Positions 40,059-56,119 of a stretch of 64,000 nucleotides of DNA are shown one piece after another. The stretch lies in NCBI RefSeq assembly GCF_000004075.3, contig NC_026656.2:558001-622000 (forward strand). Reading direction: 5' to 3'. Positions within the stretch are counted from its first letter, which is position 1, and every line of letters begins with the position of its first letter. Source of the stretch: Cucumis sativus. Lineage: Eukaryota; Streptophyta; Magnoliopsida; Cucurbitales; Cucurbitaceae. Made by a program: the position numbers and the translations under genes. The notes under the pieces were generated by a model, which did no database searches, was not told the DNA's origin, and saw nothing but the letters and a program-made list of their open reading frames with translations.

Positions 40059-40265
40059 GTTTATTTACCATTAATTTTATAGAATAAAAGTGATATGATT
40101 TGAACTTTTTATCTAATGGGTTAATATTCTTCCCTTCTAGTTAGTTGGGTCGGTCTATCATATGTTTATTTACCATTAATTTTATAGAATAAAAGTGATA
40201 TGATTTGAACTTTTTATCTAATGGGTTAATATTCTTCCCTTCTAGTTAGTTGGGTCGGTCTATCA
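40059..40265. repeat. Tandem duplication, 105-bp period x 2
   Basis: The segment beginning gtttatttaccattaatttt is followed at once by a second, essentially identical copy 105 bases on. It starts about 120 bases after the MATE stop codon, so it may fall in the 3' untranslated region. The perfect match suggests it is recent. Confidence 0.92.
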
Positions 40266-43200
40266 CTTATTTCTAATAGTTTATGTTTCCACCTATCAAG
40301 GCAACATCGTTATCAATTCCGTTGATTTCTCCCATTCATAGTATTTTGGAATATTAGAATAGACTTTTATTACAAGAAAAGAGAAAAAAAAAAAAAAAGC
40401 CTTATGAAAAGGAGAGAGAAAAAAAAGGGAAGGTTAAAAATTATTGTTTGGGGGAAATTGACATTAATGCAAAGAAGAGAAATTGGAGTTGAGGGAAATG
40501 TCTCCAAAATTCAGACATGTTTGGTCTATTTCTTTCACAAGCTTTCTTCCCTTAGACAAAAGACTGGTTGGATGTTTTCATCTAACGTATCCATTGTAGC
40601 ACCTATCACCATCACAGACCTATCATAGGTCAGTACGTGCACAAAAAAACATCAAGGATATGTTTCTAACTGTTTTCCCTCCATTCCCATTATACCCTCT
40701 CTTTTCCACCTTTCTTTTTCCCCTTTGGCATATCCACTTAGTTCTTTTATCTGCATTATCTGCACCGCTTGCTTGACCTTCACTTCCTTATTATAATTAT
40801 TCGTGGGTTTCAATAGCTTATAGGACGTTGCACCGTTGATAGTAGATTATACCACTTGACCCCTAACATAATATGAAATAGGGCTATAAACGCATCCCAC
40901 TTGAAGTAGGGATATAAACATTCTATTACGTTTCTCCAACATGTTTTTCAATTCTATTCTTATATAACCACGTAAGTAGCATATAATTTGAGTCTCTTAT
41001 CTTCTTTAAAGGTAAAATTTAGGATTTTATATAAGCATAATCTATAATCAACTAATACCAAATTTGTAAAGGGTTTGAAGGCACCTCAATTTCCCAACAT
41101 TTTCATTGAAAAATCTATATTTTCTCTTTATTAATTAATTTCATTCCAACCTATCATTTGGTATGAAAGAAATCATGACAAAGCAAAAGAAAGTTAGAAG
41201 CAGAAGTTGAAACATTTCAAAATTAGGTTAAACTAATTAATTAATTGGTATATGTTTCCTTCTTAGAATTAATATAAGGATGAAAGTTGAGTGTCACATT
41301 GTCAAAATGGTCCGACATTGATTCTTATCACATTTTGATATCACATATAGTATTCAATGTTTATCTTGTATATGTTGGGTACCACTCTGCTCCTAGCTTG
41401 TACTAAACTAGGGTTTTACCCTAACATGTCTAGTCAATTGTTTATCATGGCAAATAATAATAATAATAACAATAATATCATGGCAAAAAAGAAGTGTTGA
41501 AAGTAGAAAAATGAAAATTTAGAAGAGATAAAGAGTTTGTTGTCTGTTTTTGAAGGGCCCAAAAATAGGAGACTATTATATGGTTGGCATTACACAATTA
41601 CCCACCCCATGAAAATCACATCTCCTTCCCCCACACTCCTTTAATCTATTCACCTAAATGAAAAGAAAAAGGAAAATAAAAATCCCCACAATTATTAGTA
41701 TAAGAAAACGTTAGAAAACAAGGAGGGAATGAAAATGAAACAATGAATAGTGAAAACAATAAAGAAGAAGGTTAGTGTTGGATTAAAAACTCTCACACCC
41801 AGATAAGTTTTATATTACAAATTGAGCTTAAAACATTTTTATTATATTACAATACAATTCCACCTATTCCATTAGGATCCACCAAACACTCTTATAATTC
41901 TCAACATAAGATGTTTAATTTTTCTCCTTAAATTATGATTGAGAAGAAAAAATCCAAATAAGAAATAGGAATCTTAACATACACATATACATGTAACTTG
42001 ATCCTCAATATGTACGTAGGTCTATAGTACCCTATTTTGTGTGGGGATAAAAACTTAATAAAAAGAGAATTAATCAATTAATTTTTAATAGTATGTTTTC
42101 TTATATATATAAAATAAGATCTCTTCCCCTATTGTTATCTATATGACTTCGAAAAATAGTTAAAATGCAAGATTGACATAGTTTTGAGTTTTGAGTCTCT
42201 ATTATTGAACTTTTGATGACATGAGACTGTAAATGAAAAAGGTGGTCTATGATTAGTCCAAATCAACAGTTAATTCTCATATCTTAGAGATGGTGAAGTG
42301 ACTGAGCATCTTGATCGATGGGATTTGCCTTTGGAATCAAATCTCTTTGGAGTTTCATCAATAAACAAAATAAACAAACAGATATATATATACTTTTATT
42401 ATAAATTATTTCTACAATTTATTTGTCAATATGTATATCTTCAAATTTTTTCTCATCTTTAAATATGAATTTCATCTAATTGAACTAAGATAAGTATTAT
42501 ATAGTATTTATTCAAAATTATTACGTGACCGTTTGGATTTCACACTTTGTCCGAGGCCAATTCTTCTAAAAAAAACTTCGAGATGACTTGAAGAGACCGA
42601 CTTTGTAAGAAAATGATCGAAACTTTATTGTCTTAAAAAACTAGAACGCTTTAGGCAACATTATGTAAAAAGGATGACAAAACTAAAGTCTTTAAAGTAA
42701 GTGATTAGAATTTTGGAAATTAAAACTTAGACATGATTTTCTTTTTCATATTAATTAGTGATAAATGGAAAACGAAACTAAATATACAAAGAATATTACA
42801 ACATTTATATAAGTTTAATGTTTATTAATTTGTGAGTCTACGCTAGAAATAACCTTTTGGCCAAATTTCAATAATGGACCCAGTTATAGTGTCAATGAAG
42901 CTCATATATACTCATCTATTGACATATTTTAATTAACTTTTTACTTTTGAGTTTTATACTAAAATTATATATGTACACCTTAGTTTAAACCTTCCAGTGT
43001 GTTATTAGAATACAATTTTCAAGTGTTATTTTTTTAAAAAAATTAAAGTGTATTTGAAACTTTTATTTTTTATAAACAAGTTATGTGATAGAAGATTTAA
43101 TAAGAAATGTGCTTAGAGGAACCCCTTCCTAGCTGCACTATACGTATTGAAACAGAGAACAATAAATAATGTGTGTGTATATATATACAGGAATATAAGA

Positions 43201-43421
43201 GTATGGGTTGTCATTTCTTAGAGATATGCCAATACAAAGAAAGGAAATAATAAGGTATATAATACATATGAAGGAGAAAATGGGGGAAGACAACATGATT
43301 TTAGACCATAATGAAACCCACATGGTGTCCTTTTGAGTGAACACTCTCACTATTCCTATTTCTCTCTTTGTTTCCTTATCTTAAACTCTTTCACTTTTTA
43401 TTTCACTTTCTCCCCTTAATT

Positions 43422-43438
43422 ATGTGTGTGTACATATA

Positions 43439-43469
<31 letters not shown>

Positions 43470-43655
43470 TCCTCTCTCAGCTCTCTCCCTCTCCCTTCTC
43501 ATTCAACAACTAACCTCTCCCATCATGTCATGCCCTAAGCTACCCTTTCAATTTGTACTCTTTAGAGAGAGAGAGGAAAAAAAACTATGAAACTTCTCTA
43601 TGTCTCTCTCTCTCTCCCCCCTAAAAAACACATGCACATAAATTTGTTGGGAGAG
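43422..43655. repeat. Simple-sequence and CT/GA-rich zone
   Basis: A compound (TG)n(TA)n tract at about 43422-43470 runs into a pyrimidine-rich stretch (ctctct words) and then GA-rich and again CT-rich words to about 43655. CT-rich leaders occur in plant promoters and 5' untranslated regions, but no coding region follows. Confidence 0.6.
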
Positions 43656-44952
43656 AGAGTGGGTTTTGTCCACCTAACATGCAACATTTCCCATAGTATG
43701 TACAAACTCAAGTTGTAGTTCTTGAATATTCCTCTTCACTAATTAATCAATAAAATATTTGAGCTTACTAAATTTGAGATTATGGTGATTTCACTAGAGT
43801 TGGAACAGTGCACAAAAAACTCAATTACACTCTCTTTATATATTGATTTCATCGGTTAAGTGAGAACTATATCATGAAGAGTTGGTTGAATGGATAGCGA
43901 TAAAAGGTTGGATTTTGACAAATGGTCGTTTTATGAAAATAATCTACTTGCATATGTGTGAGATAATTAACTTAAACAAGGAAATGGACGAGAAAAAAGA
44001 CATAAAATTCAAAATAAATAATAATAATACTAAATTAATATATAAAAGGAAAAATCATAATGTTATATATATTAAAGTCTAGAGCATGAGTAGATGGGAG
44101 TAGAGAGAGCAATTATTATATAGTAAAATTGTCACAAAACAGGTCATGATATGTCTCCCTGAGTACCAACTGATGGCTCTCAAACACATGGCCGTTGTGT
44201 GGAAACCATTTATATATATTGGGAAGTAGTAGATGGAATGGAACACAAACTTATTTTAGAGAGGAAAAGGAAAAAAAAAAAAGAAAAAGAAAAGTAGACC
44301 TCTCATTTAATGTCTCTCCCATTATTCTCTACCACCTCTCTCCTTGACACTTGGGACCTCCTAATCATGTCTACTTTAATTTTGTTAATAAGAGCTTGCT
44401 GATAGCAAAATTTAGATAAAAAAGGCTCCTCTAAATTTCATGTGCCTTTAATGATGGATTTGTATTTAGAGAAAGGAAGATGGCCTACAAGCTGAAGAAA
44501 AGGGAACATCTGTGTGGTGACTGCTACTAGAACTCCAATGGCAAAGAAGATGGTCTTTTATGGTGTTATGTTGTTTTATAGAGGAGTGAACCTAGAGTTA
44601 CGTTTTGAAATAAAGACTAGCTCGGAGATGTTGGAGGGGTTAAGATTGTTGCCTATAGGAAGTGTGCCACCACAAAGGAAACGAAGTAGCATCCTCCGAG
44701 GTCAAGAGGGTATATTAAGCCTATTTGTCCAATCATTTCTCTCGTTTTTTTTTTCTTGGACCTATTGCTTGGAATTCTTTCAATCAGATTCTAAGTTACC
44801 TAGGCATTTTGCTCCTTTTGAGATTGTTACTCTTAATCTAAAATAACCCATAAAATTAACATAAAACCAAAAGTTTATGGACATTTTACAAACCTCTGAA
44901 AGTTTAGAGATCTATTTTCGTTAATAAATTTGTAATCTTAGATAGATAAAAA

Positions 44953-45428
44953 GACCTAGGGTTGTTTGTTGGGCATGTTGGGCCTCTTCTCCCTTGCATC
45001 GAGATGCCGCCCACCCATTGAGCGGCTATGGAGAACCAACGTAATGGGCTTTCCATCCGTTTATTGGGCTTCCATTTTGGCAATTCCGCATTACTAATGG
45101 GCTCAATAAATGGGCCTGGGTCAAACTGATCTTCTTGTATTTGTTCGTAAACTTCGGCGCAGCCCGCATCCACTGGGCTTCGACCTAGGGCTTGTTTTTT
45201 GGGCCTTTTGTCCTAGTGTGGGCATGTTGGGCCTCTTCTCCCTTGCATCGAGATGCCGCCACCGATTGAGCGGCTATGGAGAACCAACGTAGTGGGCTTT
45301 CCATCCGTTTATTGGGCTTCCATTTTGGCAATTCCGCATTACTAATGGGCTCAATAAATGGGCCTGGGTCAAACTTATCTTCTTGTATTTGTTCGTAAAC
45401 TTCGGCGCAGCCCTCATCCACTGGGCTT
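44953..45428. repeat. Tandem duplication of a promoter block, about 250-bp period x 2
   Basis: The block from gggcatgttgggcctc at 44971 to cactgggctt at 45180 recurs at 45220-45428 with only a few differences (for example a one-base length change in the gccgcc run near 45010/45260). A shorter shared word, gacctaggg, precedes both copies (44953 and 45182). The duplication ends just before the ATG at 45437, so it duplicated the upstream region of that gene. High identity implies it is recent. Confidence 0.92.
44979..45427. promoter_or_regulatory. Dense array of 13 TGGGCY (site II) motifs
   Basis: TGGGCC or TGGGCT occurs at 44979, 45045, 45065, 45098, 45111, 45174, 45200, 45228, 45294, 45314, 45346, 45359 and 45422, all in one orientation. 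Site II elements are known targets of TCP transcription factors and are typical of promoters of ribosomal, replication and mitochondrial genes. The tandem duplication has doubled the array. It lies immediately upstream of the ATG at 45437. Confidence 0.6.
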
Positions 45429-45436
45429 GCTTCGAA

Positions 45437-46334
45437 ATGGAACGGAAAGTTCCGATGCCGCGAAACGACCGGGAAATTATGGCGCCTTCGTCTCAGATCA
45501 AGCGGCGGAAAATCGATCATCCTCCGTCGCGCCGGTAATTCTTGCATCTCCTTCACGACCACTGCCGTCGTGAAAATTGACAATCTTTTTGTTGTTCGCC
45601 TCAGTTTATTTTTCCTTGCCGTGGGCCGTTAACGATGAAGCTCCAGGGATGTGTGGGTTTTACTATTTTGAAGGTTGGGATTACGACGTAGATGTTAGTT
45701 ACCGCTAATAGTTTGTTAGGCTATTGAAGAGACTGAAATGAACTTTAACAATCTTCAATCGTTGAGGTCTCTTAGGTTTGTAGCTGTTAGTTTGAGAAAT
45801 AGAGTTGATTTGAAGGATAGAATGAAATTAAGTAGTGTGGAATTTTGATATGTTCCTTTTGGATGATTGTATCAACTTCTGGTTTGGATTGCATCTTTGT
45901 AATTGATTTATTTGACAATGAAATAAAAGATTAAAAAAACATCGGAATTTTGTATTAGTTGCTTTAATAATTCTGAGTTGAGTTCATTCGTAAGACTTCT
46001 CTATTGCAGATCTTCATCTTCAGCTGCTGTAGAGAGACATGGAGTTTTAGCATCAACTAAAGGCTCAACTGTGAGAACTTTCATTTCTTTGGTCTTGCCT
46101 TCACAGTAAATTATCATGATTATTTATCAAGCATTAGCTTATAATTACGATGACTTTGAATTTACACAGTTCCCTGTTGCTAGTGGGAGTGAATTTCGGA
46201 TGCTACAGGATAAGAGTTCTGCCATAGCAGAGGCCAAACAAGATGGTTGCACTGGTAATTTTAAGGTCCTTGATTCTCCATTTGGAAATTTTCTTTTACC
46301 TGTTATTCCTTCTTCCACGGAATTCTTTGAATAG
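45437..46334 (+). CDS. Unrecognised gene, first exons only (possibly truncated)
   Basis: Three exons can be modelled: 45437-45534, 46010-46070 and 46170 onward. The donors are CG|GTAATT and ACT|GTGAGA and the acceptors are TGCAG|A and CACAG|T; they join in frame. The start is MERKVPMPRN, followed by a basic stretch QIKRRKIDHPPSRR that looks like a nuclear localisation signal, then VERHGVLASTKGS and GSEFRMLQDKSSAIAEAKQD. If exon 3 is not spliced again (GTAATT at 46255), the frame runs through SPFGNFLLPVIPS to a stop at 46334, giving 107 aa. The sequence looks genuinely coding, but I do not recognise the family. I see no further exons in the next 3.6 kb, so this may be the 5' remnant of a larger nuclear protein gene, or a small gene. 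Confidence 0.45.
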
Positions 46335-49300
46335 TAGTTTCGAATCTGATACTGATTCCACCAGATTTTTATAGCTGATATGCTTTTGGTGTTAAACTTT
46401 TTTGAATGATTGAGATACGATTACTGTAAGAAATTTAAGATAATGAGCGGATTATGGATTAAGTTTGTTCATAAACTACCAAATGATTGAGAACCCAGTT
46501 GTTACAAATTAGAATCCAATGAATAAATCGCCACTTTGCTAAAAGTTGAGAGTTTAAAAAGTGTCTTTCAACCTTTAATTTTTCTATACAGTGGTGCACT
46601 GAGAACTCTTAGGCATAAATATCAAATCACAGCAATCTGATCACTATGATTAGGCATATTCGTCCTACCCATTTCCTTCTCCATGTGTTGGGTTCTTGTG
46701 AGTACCAATCTAGTATTGACAGGAAAAAGTAGGAGAACGAACTATTATACTCTTTTGGCATATCAGAACCACGGGAAATGGAAAAGAGTGGAGGGTTGGA
46801 TGCCCCAGGCATAGAAACGTGGCTATGTCTTACTTAACAATCTGTTAGTCGAAAAAGGAAAATTACTCTTCTGAGAACGTGTGGAATCAGGAATTTTGAT
46901 TTTTATTTGGATCTAGATATTGAGTGACAAGGACCTAACTGAAGGCCTGTGTGCCAAAGTCCCCTATTCCTGGATAGCCCTTCAAGAGTTTGCCTTCTAT
47001 ATTTTAAGGAAACGTTACCTTAATTGTTGTTAGGTACAATGCATGTGAATATCACATCAATATTGAAACTAGCATTACCATTGATATTTTGTAATTAGGA
47101 TAAAGTTTCTAAGGATATGGCATATTGCCTTCTTAGGGATGAAGCACCTCGAATAATCCTTTGTATATCAATCCAAACATCAGCCAAATTTTGATGAAAG
47201 ATTTCTTTTTCTTTCCCAAATTTCTAGAAAGTATAGATTGATTCGGGGTTAATTAAATAATTATGGCTCTTATATGAATTTTAAGTTAATGTGACTAAAA
47301 GTAATCCAATTACATTTGCAATTGTGACCAATTATGATTGAGTTATCAATGAAGTTTGATTATGATCCTCAATTTTCATTTCAAATTGGTAAACGTGGCC
47401 CAAGTGTAGTACATAGTTTTTTGTGTAATTCAAGCATCCCAACATTCTCAATATAGGTTTCCAATAGTCTTGACCTTGATTGCTTATGTAATGGCTTAAC
47501 TTGCTTACAACTTAAGCCATTATATATATCTTAACTTGCTTACAACTTAAGCTATATCTTGATGTGGGGAACTAAGATCCATTACACCGCTAACTTTCAT
47601 CATAGTTTTGTTAAAAAGGAACTATATCTTTTTGCTAGGAACCTCTACAATTTCAAATATTTATATGAAGTTGCCTTTTCACAACTTCATATGAAGACAT
47701 GTGGTATGCTTTTCTCCTAAGGATGACATGTCCACTCTTTAAGTTTTCCATTAATAATAAGAATGGACTAATTAATTGTGCATCATTTGTAGAGATGAAA
47801 ACAGTAGTGAAACATTATAACAACACAAGATCATCAGTGATAGATTCAAAATTATCTAAATTTTTGTTGATAGATGGTTTTATAATCCAATAAAAATTGT
47901 AAAAAAAGGTGATTCGAACTTGGGTCTACAGGGAGCTAGAAGACTAATTTACAAGTGATCTCTTTATTACATTTATAACTAATATGATGTTGAGAACTTT
48001 AACTTAGGTTAGAAACTATAGGGTTGATCTTCTTTAGCTGCCTAATTATTAAGATATTAAATATGTCATAATACTTTGCAATCAGAGTCGTATTCTTTAG
48101 ATTTGGATGGAAGTGGACATAGATATCTCAGTTGCACTTTTTTTCCTTCTCTTTTTTTAGTGGAAAATTAACTTCAACCTTTCTTGGAATCTCTTTATAT
48201 ATGGAAATACTTTACCTTTCTATAGATTTTTATTTTACCATGTTTTTCTTTAAGATATTGCCTAAATTGTTAATGTGTTACTATTTTTGCAAGTTGAAAT
48301 TTAATTATATGATTTTTTTTACATAAAACCGACCTAATTATTACCCTCTTTCAGGGAGGTTCATACATCAGATTCTAGAGGCAGTAATTAAATTTGATTT
48401 CATAAAAGAAAAAGCTCTTTTTTAGTTGATAAAGTGTCGTAAATATATAAGGTTGATATTTATTGGATGGTAATGAAATAAAATGTAATGTAATCCATAT
48501 GGATCCATAATCCATATTTAGATGGAGCATTTTCAATATATCTTTTCTAAGGTTTTTTACTATCTAAATTTTTATTTCGTTACTTTTGATTTTCCACCTA
48601 TTTCAACATTCTTTCGATTCGCAATAAGATTATGTTGTAATATATCACAAATATTTGCGTGAAGTTTCGGTTAGAAAATTTACTAATAGCTTTTTTAGCC
48701 ATAAAATTTAGAGAGAAGCTCAAATAAAAGGAACGGACTCAATTGTATGGTCAAACATATTTTCGAGGGAAAAATGCTCATTTTCAAAGTCCAATGAGGA
48801 GGAAGGACGCTTTTTGATGCAACTCATTTGACTTTTTACTGTTGCATCATCTTTTTCTCATAACTCAAATCATATCCAATCAAATACTTTCTAAAAAAAT
48901 ACTCATAATTCATAATTTACGGATAATTATCATTATATAGTCCATATTTGCATCTCAATGATTTTTTTTTTCTTTCTTTTATACCTTTTATAGTTAGAAT
49001 GAGCATTTTGTTTATTAATTTAAAATTTAAGAAGCAATTTTAAAATACGAATAAATGGTACTCAAAATAAGTCATATGAAATATTTGATTGGTTTGTGGG
49101 TATCTAATGGGTGAAAATTAGTTCAATGAGTTCCATAAATTTGAATCCATCTCTACCCAACATATGCTTGAGTAACGTATGAAATGACAAATAAAATAAT
49201 CAATGATAAATCGGATATAAATTTAACCTTTTCGATATTCAGATTATATGAATCCAATTGTGTCTAGAAGCTTTTCTTCCATTTTGTTGCTTTTTTATTT

Positions 49301-49954
49301 TATTTTAAATTTTATTTTTTTTTTGTCCTCTCCGGCGATCATTATTTTAGAAGCATATGATCCGAGGTAATATTATATAATATCGTCATCATTTTCATTT
49401 CCTTTCTTCAAAATCAAAATTTTCCATTATTATTCTTTAGAGAGAATTCTGTAAGTGGAATCCATATTCTTATCTGAAATAAAAGGATAATTATAATTAT
49501 AAGAAAAGTTTGTAAAAAAATTAGATTTTGTAAATTTTTATCAAGTTGAAATCAAACTGAAGGTCCAGGATAAGAATTTGCATGTCCATAAACGATCTAA
49601 CTTTTCCCTCGGAAAAGGTATAGAATGATTTTCGATTAATCACTTTTCTGGGTTTCTCTTAGGTGTTGAAATCACCGAGAAAAAAGTCGATTTTACTGGA
49701 AACTCGCGCAAATTCTTTGGGTTTCCTTCAAAATCCCTAATTTTACTTTTTTTTTTCTTTTTCCTTTTAATGAATAATACATTTTTCTCCATTTCTACTT
49801 ATTTTTCAAACTCATAGGCACTGACACGAAGCTTTTTGATGAATCAAGAATTTGCGTGATTGAAAAGAGTTGAAACGACAAAGTGTGTGGCTTTTGCCTC
49901 CGCGCCTGACATTCTCATTGAATTAGAATTTGGGGTGTTTCCGTTCGTTGTCAG
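46335..49954. other. AT-rich stretch before the hexokinase gene
   Basis: About 3.6 kb with no supported gene. If the gene at 45437 is complete elsewhere in the family, its missing exons should be here, but I could not find them. A small tandem and inverted repeat is at 47495-47552. The last 300 bases are the hexokinase promoter and leader. Confidence 0.55.
47495..47552. repeat. Two copies of a 23-base palindromic word, 35-bp period
   Basis: The word starting cttaacttgcttacaactt occurs at 47495 and again at 47530. Each copy is itself an inverted repeat (gcttaa ... ttaagc), so both could form small hairpins. Confidence 0.8.
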
Positions 49955-54080
<4,126 letters not shown>

Positions 54081-55090
54081 CGAAAAAAAAAGGGATCAAA
54101 TTACAGATAGTATATTATGGAGTAGCAGAAGCTTTAGATTTTTTGTTGAATTTTCTGCTCTCCTTTGCATGTTATCACTTTCTGATGCCTTGGACCCTAG
54201 CTCAGGAGTTCTCTCCCAATCTCTCTCTTTTTTTTAATTTATGGTTATTGAGAGCATACAAAAAATTGAGTCGAGTTTTCTGGTCGGATGAACCTTTAAA
54301 AAGTAGCCAAAAGAGAAAGGGAGGGTAAAAAATTGGTGCTCTAAGGATCATTTTTCGTGGTTGCTATGCAAATAAACAAGGCACAAAGCATAAGCAATGT
54401 GGTCGTTTGTACTGCTATTGAATTTTGGATGTTGTAAACCAAACATCCAAGTGCCTTTTCATGTTATCTTTCATACAAAGGTTTATCTTTAATTTGAGAT
54501 AGAGGAAATATTTCCATCATCTTCTCTTTCTCATTATTATGGTCCATTTTTTTCAAGTAAGTTTTCTTCTTGCACATGCATGAATGGCTTAAAGTTTGTT
54601 GTTGTTTTTGAGTTCTAACAATTGTAAGGGTAAGATTGAACCATTGATTTTAATGTGAGGTTTATAAAACTACAACCCTTATTCATTATTCAAACACAAA
54701 TTATAGTAATTGTTAATTTTTCTAAAACTTGACAATTGTTTTTCAATGTGACAAGGTCTTAACAAACTAAAGATTAGAGATGAAATTTTGAAGTTGTAGA
54801 GACAGAAATCTTTTATCTATAAAATAAAATAAGATTTGAGAAAATTGAACTAATGGATGCAAAGAATTGAAATGAGTTTTGGTGCTATCTTGTCTTGATT
54901 CTCCTCATAATTCGTCATCTACCAGAACACAATTGTTTAGCAAATCACTAAATCCAAACTCACACAACTTCATAAGTTCCTTGTTTATAATTGTAATAAA
55001 CAACAAATGGTCATAAAACAACCACAATTTGGAAAGGTGAAATTTATATGATGACCTCTTTCTCCATTGGTATAACCAAATAGCTTAAAA
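54081..55090. other. Intergenic region between convergent hexokinase and reductase genes
   Basis: About 1 kb holding both 3' untranslated regions (the genes point at each other). A diverged copy of the same spacer lies at 59957-60838. Confidence 0.7.
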
Positions 55091-56119
55091 TCAAGAAGAA
55101 CCACTGCCCTCAAGTGAAACATTATTGAGCCGTTCCAGAGACAAAATCAGTGCCTGAGTCCCTAAATTCCCTTCCCCATAAGCCTTAAGCGAAACATAAA
55201 GTTGTTGAGCCAATGCCAATCCAGGAAGAGCAAGCCCCATATTCTGACATTCCTTCAAACAAATTCCCAAATCCTTCACAAAATGGTTCACAAAAAACCC
55301 AGGTTCAAAATCCCTTTTCAAAATCCTGCTTCCATACAAATCCAGAGATTTTGATCCAGCTGCTCCTGTTGATATAGCATTCAAGAACAAACCCACATCA
55401 AGCCCCGCTTTCTTAGCATAAATCATCCCTTCCACTAGTCCCACCATTGTTGAAGCTATGGTGATCTGATTCGCCAGCTTTGCAAATTGCCCTTTCCCAC
55501 TTTCTCCCATGTAATTCACTTTCCCTAAAAGAGAAAACAACGGACTCAATCGCTGGACTTCGTCTTCATCGCCACCGGCAAAGATCGCCAGAGTGGCGTT
55601 CTTCGCTCCGCGATCGCCGCCTGATACCGGAGCGTCGATTGCCCCACAACCCTTTGCGGTTGCAGAGGCGGCGATTTCAGAGGCGAGTGATGGTTCGGAA
55701 GTGGTCATGTCGATAAGGACGCCTCCAGGGCGAAGGCCAGCAAGTGCGCCGGAAGAGGGGTCGAGAAGGACGGAGCGGACGTCGGATGGGTAACCGACGA
55801 TGGAGAAAACGACATCGGACTGGGCGGCAACGGCGAGAGGGGAAGTGGCTAAATTGGCGCCCAAATCGAGGAGGGGTTGGGCTTTTGAGATGGTGCGATT
55901 GAAGACGGTGAGTTTGTAGCCGGCTTTGATGATGTGAGAGCACATGGAGCAGCCCATAACGCCGGTGCCGATCCAGCCGACGCGGGTGGTTGAAGGGCTG
56001 ACGATGTCGCCGGAAGTTGACATTGTGCGACGGAGGAAAGAGAGGAAAGGAAGGGATAGGGTGGGGGTTAGTTTGTGGGATTGAGTGTATAGAGACCGAA
56101 GAGAGAATTGGATCGGCAT
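55091..56119 (-). CDS. 3-hydroxyisobutyrate-dehydrogenase-like / glyoxylate-succinic semialdehyde reductase family protein, copy 1 (342 aa)
   Basis: A single intronless frame encodes 342 residues. Family members are NAD(P)H-dependent beta-hydroxyacid dehydrogenases that reduce or oxidise small hydroxy acids such as 3-hydroxyisobutyrate, glyoxylate or succinic semialdehyde. Seen: Rossmann nucleotide-binding motif GWIGTGVMG (48-56), VFNRT, the substrate loop DAPVSGGDRGA (162-172), the catalytic lysine in GQFAKLANQ (K214), and FVKDLGICL (280-288). The N-terminal 33 residues are basic, serine-rich and lack acids, as in a mitochondrial presequence; a second Met at 33 (MSTSGDIV) could give a cytosolic form. 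From memory it is the counterpart of Arabidopsis At4g29120 (HIBADH-like 1), also intronless. It is convergent with the hexokinase gene. Its upstream region is cut about 760 bases away by the duplication junction. Confidence 0.92.
   Translation of the reverse strand: MPIQFSLRSLYTQSHKLTPTLSLPFLSFLRRTMSTSGDIVSPSTTRVGWIGTGVMGCSMCSHIIKAGYKLTVFNRTISKAQPLLDLGANLATSPLAVAAQSDVVFSIVGYPSDVRSVLLDPSSGALAGLRPGGVLIDMTTSEPSLASEIAASATAKGCGAIDAPVSGGDRGAKNATLAIFAGGDEDEVQRLSPLFSLLGKVNYMGESGKGQFAKLANQITIASTMVGLVEGMIYAKKAGLDVGLFLNAISTGAAGSKSLDLYGSRILKRDFEPGFFVNHFVKDLGICLKECQNMGLALPGLALAQQLYVSLKAYGEGNLGTQALILSLERLNNVSLEGSGSS

Larger units (their letters stand above)
39937..44952. other. Gene-poor AT-rich stretch
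   Basis: About 5 kb without a supported gene. It contains a 105-bp tandem duplication just after the MATE gene, a simple-sequence and CT-rich zone (43422-43655), and an unassigned open frame of 110 codons at 44514-44846 on the plus strand that I could not connect to any family. Confidence 0.6.

Noticed and set aside
44904-45583. Two minus-strand frames sharing the peptide AEVYEQIQEDxFDPGPF and following residues
   Set aside because: The shared peptide is simply the tandem-duplicated promoter block read in reverse. The frames have no splice or domain support and overlap the start of the plus-strand gene.
55480-55943. Several frames on both strands inside reductase copy 1
   Set aside because: Shadow frames caused by GC-rich codons; the minus-strand 342-codon frame carries all the family motifs.
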